Shown in pieces: positions 7,381 to 15,900 of a stretch of 25,913 nucleotides of DNA. Positions within the stretch are counted from its first letter, which is position 1, and each line of letters opens with the position of its first letter. Made by a program: the position numbers and the translations under genes. Below the pieces are notes generated by a model, which worked only from the letters and a program-made list of their open reading frames with translations, was not told the origin of the DNA and ran no database searches. The DNA comes from an uncultured Collinsella sp. (lineage in GTDB: Bacteria > Actinomycetota > Coriobacteriia > Coriobacteriales > Coriobacteriaceae): contig UQTN01000015.1 of the NCBI GenBank assembly GCA_900543945.1, positions 1-25,913 on the forward strand, read 5' to 3'.

Positions 7381-8001
7381 ATGTATCCGGACTATGAGCG
7401 TAACAACTATCCCATGAGCATTACGGATGAGGATGGTCCGTTCCTGGTCATGGAGGCGGAGCTGTTTTACAACGATGAGCTGAACGATGAGTTCAAGAAG
7501 AGCAGGGCGCGCCATTACTATTCTTGCGCAAGTGCTGCTACGGCACTTTTTTACTGCAAATCGCTTGCAGACAAGGACGACAATCCCTGGTATGTAAGCT
7601 GGGAAAAGGCGGTCGAGCAGTATCCGCTGGAGAAGCGCGAGAGCGCAACGATGCTCTATTGGGTTGAGCCGACCGATCCGTTAACGGCCCTCGATGCCCG
7701 CTACCCCCAATACGACCTTGAGCCATATGTAAGTAAGGCCATCCGCGTCGCCAGTTCATATTTGGTGGAACTCGACGATAGTGCGTATTCGATTGATCAG
7801 CTGGATGTTGAGGATGTCGACAACTTGCTTACTGCTGCCTGGTTTTTGATCCAGAAACTCCAGGAGGGCGGTTGCATGCATGACCCAGATGCCCTGGATA
7901 AGATCGAAGACGCTACGTATGACGCCTATACAGCGGTCAAAAATTTGATTGAGGACGAAGAGGCGGCCAGGGCCAGTTCGAAGTCTGATGAGAATCTCTA
8001 G
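7381..8001 (+). CDS. Hypothetical acidic protein, 206 aa
   Basis: The ATG at 7381 is preceded by TTGGAGACAAA with GGAG at ideal distance. A longer frame opening at GTG 7240 would read through two palindromes and a gene remnant and is rejected. The product is soluble and strongly acidic, with many aromatic residues (YPDYERNNYP at the N-terminus), and ends in a Ser/Glu-rich tail. I recognise no family or motif. It is convergent with the minus-strand gene ending at 8074, with a 15-base-arm inverted repeat in between. The gene 5' of it was probably once the intact paralogue of the 108-aa gene. Confidence 0.7.
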   Translation: MYPDYERNNYPMSITDEDGPFLVMEAELFYNDELNDEFKKSRARHYYSCASAATALFYCKSLADKDDNPWYVSWEKAVEQYPLEKRESATMLYWVEPTDPLTALDARYPQYDLEPYVSKAIRVASSYLVELDDSAYSIDQLDVEDVDNLLTAAWFLIQKLQEGGCMHDPDALDKIEDATYDAYTAVKNLIEDEEAARASSKSDENL

Positions 8002-8024
8002 CCGCTGCATTGAACGGCGCGCCT

Positions 8025-8066
8025 GATCGGCAGGCTGTCGGCAAAAGTTCAGACAGCTTGCCGATC
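8025..8066. terminator. Inverted repeat between convergent genes, likely bidirectional terminator
   Basis: GATCGGCAGGCTGTC (8025-8039) and GACAGCTTGCCGATC (8052-8066) pair at 14 of 15 positions around a 12-base loop. It lies exactly between the 3' ends of two convergent genes. There is no strong T-run on either side, so termination may be weak or the hairpin may mainly protect 3' ends. Confidence 0.6.
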
Positions 8067-8073
8067 CCAGTCG

Positions 8074-9717
8074 CTACATCGTTTCCTTACTCGCGGCGTA
8101 ATGTTCCGCCTGCTTAAGGGCGTCCTCGTAGGCGCGCTGCTTTGCTTCGTACTCTAGCGCGTAGCGCTCCTGCTCCGCTCGCCCGGGAACAGGCACGGTC
8201 ATGCTTCGCAGGTCCATTGGGGCAAGTTGCACAAGCGCGTCTCCGTGCGAGGTGTCCGCCAGTTTCTTCTGCCCCTCATCGGACGACAGGTATGCCAGGA
8301 CAAACTGGGCAAGCAGCTCGTCCTCAAAGGTAGCGCAGAACATGGCGTCGCAGGGGACAATGCTCTCAAACAAAAGACCGCGCTCCACGGGGCGCTCAGA
8401 ACCGACAGAAAAGTGGCCTGGCGTGATGAGGGCAAGCTTGAATGGAGGCCCGACGCGTGATATGAGAAGGCTCGCCTCGCGGGCGTCGATCGGTTTGGCC
8501 TTCCGAAAATCTTCGTAGTCTACACGGCTTACATCGTAGATATTTGTATCGGGGACACGCTCAAGTACATCTTCTGCGGCAATGATTGCGCCATCATGAA
8601 GATGCTTTAGCGACAGGTAGTAGCAGTCGTGCTGTTGGTAACTGTCTGTCGGATCTGATTCGGGCAGTTTGGTTACAACGCTGCGGGCGGTGCCGCGGTA
8701 GATTGGCGCTAGCGACCCAAGGGGGATGAACATTCTCTCGTCGAACGATCCGCTCTTTGTATTGGGTAATAGGGGATAGATGCCGTTGCCCTGATCCTCG
8801 AGCCGATGCCAATAGACTGGATTCTTTTGATCGCCGTAGGCTCGGTCGACGGAATCGAGGAGCTGGTGCAGAATCTCATCGGTCATTTGCTTGTCGTCAA
8901 AGCTCCTGCCGTCAAAAAGGAAATACGGATCATTGGGCTCGCCGTCGCCAATAAAGAGCAGCGCGCGACCCTCGGCCTTTTTGGCAATGGTGTTGGGAAG
9001 AAGCACAATGCTCTTTAGCAGGCCGAGGTCACAAAGAAGGCGACGTCCATCTACGGCTCGCGCCAGATTGAACAGACGGTCAGAAATCTGAATGACGGCC
9101 GTAGCGTGGGGCCGTGAGCAGGCAATGGATGCCGCAAGAAAGATGTAGTACCACTCAGTGACCGAAAGCAGATCGGGGATGCCTGCGCTGCGTTGCAGCT
9201 GCTTCGAGCGCGTTCTGAGGAAATCCAGGACTCGCGCATTTGCCGCATCGATAGATGCCGGGAATTGGGATAGCGGTCGTAGCTCGGGGGGCCTGCAGTA
9301 AATGAGTGCTGATTCGTACGTGTGAGAGGCTGCGTCCTGCTCGTAGTCGTATAAAAAGATATTCTCCTCGATGGCAGTAAACGTCGACGTCGGGACTTTG
9401 ACTCGGTTTTTGCAAACGCAAGCGGGCACATAATCCCATTCGTCGGTTGCTTCGTTGTAAACGCGGTCCTCAAACTCAAACGAGGCGGCCGAAGGTCGCT
9501 TGAGGTCAATCCCCAAAACAGACCACGAGGGGCCATCGACGTGCTCGCTCGAAAACTCAAAATCGCGACAGCACAGTTCAATGAGCCTTTTCGTTCTCGA
9601 CGAAGGCTGATATTTCTCGACCATATGAGACACAAGATCCGATAGATATCGGCTCATATATGGCTTGAGATCTTCGTTTAAGCGAAGAGTTGCAAATTCT
9701 GCTTTAGTTTTGAGCAT
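8074..9717 (-). CDS. Degenerate N6-adenine methyltransferase / type I specificity-like fusion protein
   Basis: A 547-aa protein. The codon at 9715-9717 is chosen as start because AGGAGGTG lies just upstream; a longer frame to 9777 is less likely. Residues about 40-290 follow the order of a type I HsdM-like methyltransferase. LIELCCRDFEF (45-55) stands where the SAM motif should be, YCRPPEL (140-146) where NPPY should be, and AVIQISDRLFNL and LLKSIVLLPNTI (207-244) match the later strands. Residues about 330-547 resemble a specificity-subunit target-recognition domain (PLGSLAPIYRGTARS, YYLSLKHLHDGAI, LLISRVGPPFKLALI) with a C-terminal helix. Both the glycine-rich SAM loop and the catalytic Asn/Asp-Pro-Pro-Tyr are missing, so it is probably not an active methylase. 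No HsdR or active HsdM gene is adjacent. It may be a DNA-binding pseudo-enzyme in defence or regulation. Confidence 0.65.
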   Translation of the reverse strand: MLKTKAEFATLRLNEDLKPYMSRYLSDLVSHMVEKYQPSSRTKRLIELCCRDFEFSSEHVDGPSWSVLGIDLKRPSAASFEFEDRVYNEATDEWDYVPACVCKNRVKVPTSTFTAIEENIFLYDYEQDAASHTYESALIYCRPPELRPLSQFPASIDAANARVLDFLRTRSKQLQRSAGIPDLLSVTEWYYIFLAASIACSRPHATAVIQISDRLFNLARAVDGRRLLCDLGLLKSIVLLPNTIAKKAEGRALLFIGDGEPNDPYFLFDGRSFDDKQMTDEILHQLLDSVDRAYGDQKNPVYWHRLEDQGNGIYPLLPNTKSGSFDERMFIPLGSLAPIYRGTARSVVTKLPESDPTDSYQQHDCYYLSLKHLHDGAIIAAEDVLERVPDTNIYDVSRVDYEDFRKAKPIDAREASLLISRVGPPFKLALITPGHFSVGSERPVERGLLFESIVPCDAMFCATFEDELLAQFVLAYLSSDEGQKKLADTSHGDALVQLAPMDLRSMTVPVPGRAEQERYALEYEAKQRAYEDALKQAEHYAASKETM

Positions 9718-9924
9718 GCGCACCTCCTGCATATTCCCTATATTGCGCGGTTCGCTGACTGGCCCGTCGCGGCTCAATTGCCTTCAGTCTACAAGAAGAG
9801 CAGTTGCGGCGTTTTTCAGACGGGGCACTCAAATGAAAAAGAAAAAAATCGAATGGTGCGTATGAGGCCGTACGCATTGGGTAATATTTCGCTAGATACT
9901 AACACTAAGAGATTTGCATATCTC

Positions 9925-9968
9925 CTAGTTGTATCAAGCTACAGTGGATAAACCAACTAGTTGTTTCA
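9925..9968. promoter_or_regulatory. Direct repeats upstream of the membrane-protein / ClpX-like / helicase cluster
   Basis: CTAGTTGTATCA (9925-9936) and CTAGTTGTTTCA (9957-9968) match at 11 of 12 positions, with starts 32 bases apart, about three helical turns. The second overlaps a perfect 10-base palindrome CAACTAGTTG (9954-9963) and ends 18 bases before the ATG at 9987. They lie in the 269-base divergent region 9718-9986. This looks like an operator pair for the cluster. I see no convincing -35/-10 pair at standard spacing. A short inverted repeat TGCGTA/TACGCA is also present near 9857-9876. Confidence 0.4.
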
Positions 9969-9986
9969 GCAACGAAAGGCCAGCTA

Positions 9987-10724
9987 ATGAACGTATACGA
10001 CACGTATAGGATCGAGCCAGACGCTCTCAAGAAGCCAACAACAGTGAATATTTTCGGCATGATTCTGCAAACCCTCTTTGCGGTTGTGCTGTACGTTGTC
10101 GCCGTCGACATGATGTGCTTGCTGACGACGTGGCTCGGCGGCTTTATGTTCGAGATTGGCGAGGGCAACACGGTGATTCCGCTCCATTCGTGGCGCCTGG
10201 TGGCGTTTAGGGCGTACTGGGTTGTGCTGGGCGTGGCGGTCGTTGCGGCGCTTGCCCACAAATGGATTGTGCTGTTAACGGGAGAGCGCGAATCCGACAT
10301 GTGCGAGCTGCTCGGTGCAATTGAGGGTGCGGGCGCATTTGCATCCGTCGTCTGCGCGATCGTCTGTTTGCTGGGCTGTGCCGCCGCATTTGATTGGTGG
10401 GCTGGCGTTACCGGAAAGATGGCTTCGGATTCCCGCGCCAATGATTATCTGCTTTGGGCTGTTGTCTTAACAGTCGGAACGATTGTCGAGTGGCGAATTG
10501 TCGAAGGAGTTCTCAAGGCTTTATTCCCTCATGAGTGCTTGTTCCACGGGCTTCGCTTTGCATCTGCCTGCGTGGTTACTCCTCTGCTCGCGCTTGTGCC
10601 CACAGCACTGGTCATCGTCGTGTGCGCGGTGGTGGTAGGCCTTTTTGCCGGGATTGTGTTCGCATCGCTTGCGATCCCCGTGGTTATCACGGTTATTGGC
10701 ATTGCCATCGCTATGAGTCGCTAA
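9987..10724 (+). CDS. Polytopic membrane protein, first gene of the DdmDE-like cluster
   Basis: A 245-aa protein with about six hydrophobic helices near residues 22-50, 72-92, 113-136, 153-170, 191-216 and 218-242, ending in a short basic tail. The N-terminal 20 residues are polar. The ATG follows CGAAAGGCCAGCTA. I recognise no transporter, channel or enzyme motif. It is followed after 44 bases by a 68-aa membrane peptide and then the ClpX-like ATPase, all on the same strand with similar AAAGGAA-type ribosome sites, which suggests one operon reaching toward the helicase-nuclease. Membrane effectors are common in defence systems, but assigning that role here is only inference from position. 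It is loosely similar in layout to the protein at 6385. Confidence 0.75.
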   Translation: MNVYDTYRIEPDALKKPTTVNIFGMILQTLFAVVLYVVAVDMMCLLTTWLGGFMFEIGEGNTVIPLHSWRLVAFRAYWVVLGVAVVAALAHKWIVLLTGERESDMCELLGAIEGAGAFASVVCAIVCLLGCAAAFDWWAGVTGKMASDSRANDYLLWAVVLTVGTIVEWRIVEGVLKALFPHECLFHGLRFASACVVTPLLALVPTALVIVVCAVVVGLFAGIVFASLAIPVVITVIGIAIAMSR

Positions 10725-10768
10725 CCCACAACGCAATCCAAATATCTCGCATAAAGAAAGGAACGACC

Positions 10769-10975
10769 ATGTCGGTATTCTCTAACGCTCAAAAGCTTCT
10801 GCTGCTTGCCGTACTTACCGCTCTTATGGCTGGTGCCCTGATGTACGAAGTGTTGCATCCCACACTGTTTCCGCTGCTCAAGCAGTGCATTTTGCAGCTG
10901 CTCTACCACATTCCGGTCTTTACCCAGCCGGGCAACGTGATCTATCTGGAGTCGGCGACATCGCTGGCACTGTAG
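10769..10975 (+). CDS. Small single-pass membrane peptide, 68 aa
   Basis: The ATG at 10769 has AAAGAAAGGAACG upstream at suitable spacing; a longer in-frame extension overlaps the previous gene and lacks a site. The peptide has one clear hydrophobic helix (about residues 9-28, KLLLLAVLTALMAGALMYEV) and a second moderately hydrophobic stretch at about 33-50. No family is recognised. It sits 44 bases after the polytopic membrane gene and 42 before the ClpX-like gene, so it probably belongs to the same transcript. Size and topology resemble toxin-like or accessory membrane peptides, but nothing proves such a role. Confidence 0.6.
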   Translation: MSVFSNAQKLLLLAVLTALMAGALMYEVLHPTLFPLLKQCILQLLYHIPVFTQPGNVIYLESATSLAL

Positions 10976-11017
10976 TGGTTTAAGGGCTCGGCCCACATCG
11001 AAGGAAAGAAAACCAAT

Positions 11018-12805
11018 ATGGAAAGGAAGGCGCCCATGACTCAGAAGCAGTATCGAAACATCGATCGCTACCAGGACTTGCTCAATCGAATTGCGCCTAC
11101 GCGTCTGGTGGAGCAGACGCGTCAGAGTGTTATTGGCCACGAAGGAAGCTTGGAGGCCTTTGTGACGGCGCTGAGCTTTGAGGTCAACCGCTGCGTGATG
11201 TTGGCACGCGGCGCCGACCCGCGCGACGTTCTTTCGCCCGCTGCCATTTTGGTGATGGGTTCTACCGGTACGGGAAAGACCCACACCATCAAAGCCGTGG
11301 CGGATGCCGCGGGGCTCAAGCTGTTCGTGTTCGATGTCTCCACCATGACGGGCGAGGGCTGGCGCGGTGCCAGCATGAGCAACTGCCTGTCGCAGGTCGC
11401 GGACTATCAGGCTGCCAATCCCGGCGAAATTTGCTTGGTGCTCTTTGACGAGTTTGACAAGGCGGTTCGTGCCGAGCCCGATGGGGGCGAAGTTGCATCG
11501 AGCTTTAGTCCATCGCAGTCGTTCCTTAAGCTCTTGGAAGGCGGGGAGATGCCGTTTGAATGTGATACCTCCAAGAGTGCGGCTATTAAGACGCTCAACC
11601 TCGATCAGGTTGTTTGCATTTTGGGCGGCGCCTTTATGGGCTTGGATGCTCTGGTGCGCAAGCGCCTGAGTGACAAGTCTGGCACCACGGTCGGCTTCGG
11701 ATCCTCGTATGCCGCCGTGCGCACCGCCGCAAAATCGGCAAACGAGCTGCGAGACAGTGCGACCATCGAGGATGTTGAGACTTGGGGTATTATGTCCGAG
11801 CTGTGCGGGCGCATTGGCTCGGTGATTAACTTTAACGTCTTGAGCGTGGACGATCTGGTCCAGATTGCGTATGAACAGTACCTGCCCAAGTACAACAACA
11901 TGATGGGAAATGGCGCCAAGATGGAGCTGATGGCAGATGCTGCTCGCCTTGCGGCGAAGCGCGCGGTTAAGGAAGGTGCCGGCGCGCGCGGCATGCTCCG
12001 TCAGCTGCGTCCCCTTATGATGTACGCCTGGAGGGACATGCGGGAAGATACCTATATTTCCCGTGCGACCTTGGTCGTGAGCGACGGGGAACTTGCGGTT
12101 GCGTACGAGGGCTCTCATGAGCCGCGGGGCTTTTTGCAGGAAGAGATGGGGGAGAATTCGCCCTTTCTGAACGGGAGGGAGATTGAAGCCCTGACGCTGG
12201 TGAACAACTGGATGGAGCATGAGGACGAGGATGAGCATAAGCCGTATCAGCCTGAGTTTGCTTGGCTGGCGGATTTGGTGGACGGCTCGGCGCTCGACAA
12301 GATCGTGCAGGGCGGCAAGGCATTCGATCTTGCTGGGGTGTTGTTGCGCGGCGTTCCGTTTGATGGGCCGGAGCGCATTGCCGCCCACGAGCTGCTTAAG
12401 GCGTGCGCCTGCTACAACGACGTGCTCTATGCCGATCAGGACAAGTATCGCAACCTTGCCCAGGTGCTTATGCTCACCAAATTGGTGTACAAAAAAACGC
12501 CCGATTGCTTGCTGAGCCCGCTCGATGTGGTTATGAACGGCACGACTACGGGCAACGGTTTTCAGGGTCTTGGCGAGTGGGTCGATGCCATGAGCAGGTC
12601 CGAAAAGCCTTCGTTGGAAAAGTGGCAGTACCTGGCGGCCGGGGAGGCCCTGCGGATTTACGACCACTTTAGCAAGCGTCCCGACCAGGTAAAGGAGCTT
12701 GCCGCCGATGTGTCCCTGATGCGTGTCGCCCTCGCGGTGATCGACGCTGAGGAGCGCGAGGCGTTGGAATGCGATCTTGAGAAGCTGCTCGCTTCGTGCG
12801 AGTAG
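11018..12805 (+). CDS. ClpX-like AAA+ unfoldase without zinc domain, with C-terminal extension
   Basis: A 595-aa protein whose first 340 residues follow ClpX. Walker A GSTGTGKT is at 81-88, the pore-loop region STMTGEGWRGA at 108-118 (ClpX: TEAGYVG), Walker B VLFDEFDK at 141-148, LGGAFMGLD at 202-210, VGFG at 225-228 where ClpX has the ClpP-docking IGF loop, ELCGRIGSVI at 261-270, and GARGMLRQL at 322-330. The N-terminal zinc-binding domain of housekeeping ClpX is absent and about 230 residues of unknown, acidic, helical sequence follow the AAA+ core. The start at 11018 or an alternative ATG at 11036 both have purine-rich sites. In the cluster it precedes the helicase-nuclease by 126 bases. 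A role as a dedicated unfoldase, or remodeller of the DdmDE-like proteins or a target such as a replication initiator, is inferred from context. Confidence 0.85.
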   Translation: MERKAPMTQKQYRNIDRYQDLLNRIAPTRLVEQTRQSVIGHEGSLEAFVTALSFEVNRCVMLARGADPRDVLSPAAILVMGSTGTGKTHTIKAVADAAGLKLFVFDVSTMTGEGWRGASMSNCLSQVADYQAANPGEICLVLFDEFDKAVRAEPDGGEVASSFSPSQSFLKLLEGGEMPFECDTSKSAAIKTLNLDQVVCILGGAFMGLDALVRKRLSDKSGTTVGFGSSYAAVRTAAKSANELRDSATIEDVETWGIMSELCGRIGSVINFNVLSVDDLVQIAYEQYLPKYNNMMGNGAKMELMADAARLAAKRAVKEGAGARGMLRQLRPLMMYAWRDMREDTYISRATLVVSDGELAVAYEGSHEPRGFLQEEMGENSPFLNGREIEALTLVNNWMEHEDEDEHKPYQPEFAWLADLVDGSALDKIVQGGKAFDLAGVLLRGVPFDGPERIAAHELLKACACYNDVLYADQDKYRNLAQVLMLTKLVYKKTPDCLLSPLDVVMNGTTTGNGFQGLGEWVDAMSRSEKPSLEKWQYLAAGEALRIYDHFSKRPDQVKELAADVSLMRVALAVIDAEEREALECDLEKLLASCE

Positions 12806-12838
12806 TCGCCGACTGCTTCTCTTTCCTTTCTTTTCTCA

Positions 12839-12856
12839 AGCGGCATGGATGCCGCT
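12839..12856. promoter_or_regulatory. Palindrome upstream of the helicase-nuclease gene
   Basis: AGCGGCAT and ATGCCGCT form a perfect 8-base inverted repeat around GG, 76 bases before the ATG at 12932. A pyrimidine-rich tract precedes it and no T-run follows, so it is more likely a regulator site or a processing/attenuation hairpin than a terminator. It may set the helicase-nuclease and PIWI-like genes apart from the ClpX-like gene in expression. Confidence 0.4.
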
Positions 12857-12931
12857 CAACCGCCCTGCGTGAGTTTTTGTCCGCACGGGATGATATTCAA
12901 CACATGCAACAACTAAATCGGAGGTTTGACC

Positions 12932-15900
12932 ATGGCTACGTGGGAACTGAGCTGTCAATCGAATCCGTCGTCTGCGAGCGACAAGGAACTTGTCCCCTAT
13001 CTTGCGCGCCAAAAGGCGATGCGCGAGTTTTTTGAGCGTGCGCTGTTTGTCCCCCAGGACCAGAACGACGCTAAGGATCAGGACAACAACGGCCTGTACT
13101 TTTTGGGTGCCACGACGGGCTCGGGCAAAAACTACACGGCCGAACAGGTCACGGCGGACCTGATCGCCGGTGGCTGGGATGAGTCGGGCTGTTTTAACAA
13201 GTGTCCCGGCCGCCGTACCTTGGTGTTTGTTGTTCCGGGTAAAGACAATCGCGACAACTATGTTGCAAGCGTGCGTGAATTGTTGGCTGGCCAGGGCATG
13301 AGTTGTGATGAAGCGGCACGCATGGTGTTCGATCTTCCGCGTGCTGGGGAGAACATCACAAACTGGATTGACACCGCGTTTGGCAAGGGCAGCATGAGGC
13401 CGCGTGACATTCCTTGCCCCTTTGGAGCGAAGGACGAGGTCGTTCTTCGCGACATTATGCACGCGTGGAACAGCGCGATGGAGATCGCTGATGATCTTTT
13501 GGGCATTTTGGACAAGAAGGAGCGTCTGGGAAGTGTCGTCGACCGCCTCACTCCAGGGCTGTGGGATAAGCTGGCGTTGGCAGACGCGAGCTTACGCCGA
13601 GCGGTGAGTCGTGGACGTCAGAGCATCACGCATGGCTTTGAGGTGATTCCCCAGATTTGGCCCTCGGCATTGCTTAACGATAAGCGCATGCCGCATGCGA
13701 TCGCGTGCACGCCGCAAAAACTCGTCAATAGAATCGATACGGTGACGGGCGCGGGTGTCGTGTTCTTTAACGCAACGGTTGCCGACGAGTGCCTGTTTAT
13801 CTTTGACGAGATCGACCATGCGAAGGCCGACATGCTGTCGATGCTGGCGGCGGACCATATGAAATTCCAGCCCGATGAGATGCTGCGCATCCTTGACCGT
13901 CATTTTAATGGTGGCGTGGTGGATCCTTTGCTGCTGGGAAATCGAGACCAGTGGATGGCGGTCTATACGCACGCCTCAACCTCGGACGAGCACGAGGGGT
14001 CAAATGCGGCAACGGGCAAGGTTTCGCGAGCGAGTGTCGAGGAGACTGCCGAAGAGATTGCCAAGGGCGCCCAGCGTATTCAAAAGATGATTGCTGCGTG
14101 TATTCAGGATATGGAGCTGCAGCAGCCTTTTGCCCTGTCTGACGAGGCGAAAGACGAGCAGCTTGCCGGTCGTCGCCTGTTTGGCAACGACGATGTCTCG
14201 GTGGGCGATGGCCTGTCGAAACCCTTGCGCTATGAGTTCGATGCTCGCCGCAACCGCAATATGATTACGTCATGTGGGGCGGACGAGCAGCAGACCGTTA
14301 ACAAGGCGGTGCGACGTGCGCGCGGCCTCGTCAGGATGGTGGTGGGCCATCTTGCCCGCTGCGCCACGCTTATGGACAAGCTGTACTACGGCAGCATTTC
14401 GTACAAGGACGATCTTTCGCGCAAGAACATCATCGATGCTCTGGGTGTTAGGAACGAACAGACCAACGAGAAAAACTTCTGGAATTCGTTGATGCTGGCG
14501 CTGTTCTTTAAGGATCGCAAGAACGACGAGATCGATGCCGTTGACGATTCGATATACGCACGCGGTGTTAACTACCTGGTGATGGAAACGACCATCGACC
14601 ATATGTTAACCACGTACCTGACCAATCATGGCATTGAGCGCATGCCCGAGGCGTATCTGGCGTCCATTGCCGCCAAGGCTCCCTGCGTATGTATGAGCGC
14701 CACCTGGAATGCGCCGACCATTAAGAACTTCGACCTGGATTATCTGGACGAAGTGCACGGCGTGGTTCGTAAAGATGCTTGGATTGGCGAGCTCAACCAG
14801 GAGATCGTGCGACAGACCAGGCTGTTCAACAAGCAGGCGGCAACGGTGTATGAAGTCGACGTCGTTTGGGTCGACGAGTCCAAGAAGCTTGCCGGCATGG
14901 CGGCCGTGGCCGGCGGCGCCTATGGCGGCGGTATCGTGTCGCCCGACGAGGTGTACGAGCGTGCGATGGAATTCTTTGACCAGATTGGCGTGAGCGAAGG
15001 GCTTGCGGTGTGCCTTCGCCGAAAGATTGCCGACAGGGTGACCACGAGCGATGCCGAAAGCATCGAGTTTGAACTAAAGCGTCTGAGCAAGACGCTCGTT
15101 GCCGTGAGCGCCTGGGCGCGTGGCGTGGCGCGCAGTGAGCAGCAGGCGGGAGCCATCTTTACGACACGACACATGGGAAACCATGGCGACTTTAATAGTT
15201 TGGCGCTGGATCTTGCCCGAGAAATCGTTGCCGAACTGGTGATTAGGAACGTTAAGCACCCCGAGGCGTCGTACGAGAAGTCGCTCGAGGAGGCCAAGGA
15301 TATGGTTCCGTGCTTTAATGCCTCCGGCTGGGAGGAGGGCTGGCGCGCCGCTCAGGAACGTCTGAAGAATGGCGAGCCGACTCTGATGTTTATCAACCTT
15401 GCCGCTGGTGGCTTTTCCAAGAATCTTAAATACGAGGTGCCGGAGAGCCTGCGTGACGCGGTGCGCCAGGTCGATTGTGGTTTTGACAACGCTGAGCGAC
15501 ACCCCAAGATGGACCTCGATTTTTTGTACGTGGAGTCGCCTACGAGCCGTTTGACCTGGGGAGTCGATATTAGCTCAAAGAAGTTTGACCAGCAGGCACT
15601 GCTTGGCGTGGTCGAACAGGAGGAGCTCGTGGCGCGCGGCGAGATTCCGTTTATCCAGAAGCGCCATCGCGTGCGCACGGTACTGGCGGGCGTCGGTGGA
15701 AAACTGCCGGTGCGCGACACCCTCTCTTACCAGGTCGAAGGCGCTCGCATCGTGGCGCAGGCCGTGGGTCGCTTGATGCGTACGAGCGTAAAGATGCCGC
15801 ACGTGCAGGTGGTGCTCGATCGCGAAATCACCGCCGATTGCGATTTTTCGTTCTTGCACGATTTGCCGATGGGCTACGAGCTGGAGCAGGTGGTTGGCGC

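Noticed and set aside
10721..12667. A 648-codon open frame on the minus strand
   Set aside because: It lies opposite the ClpX-like gene, whose Walker and sensor motifs are unmistakable. The minus frame is rich in His/Arg/Gln from reverse codon bias and has no domain.
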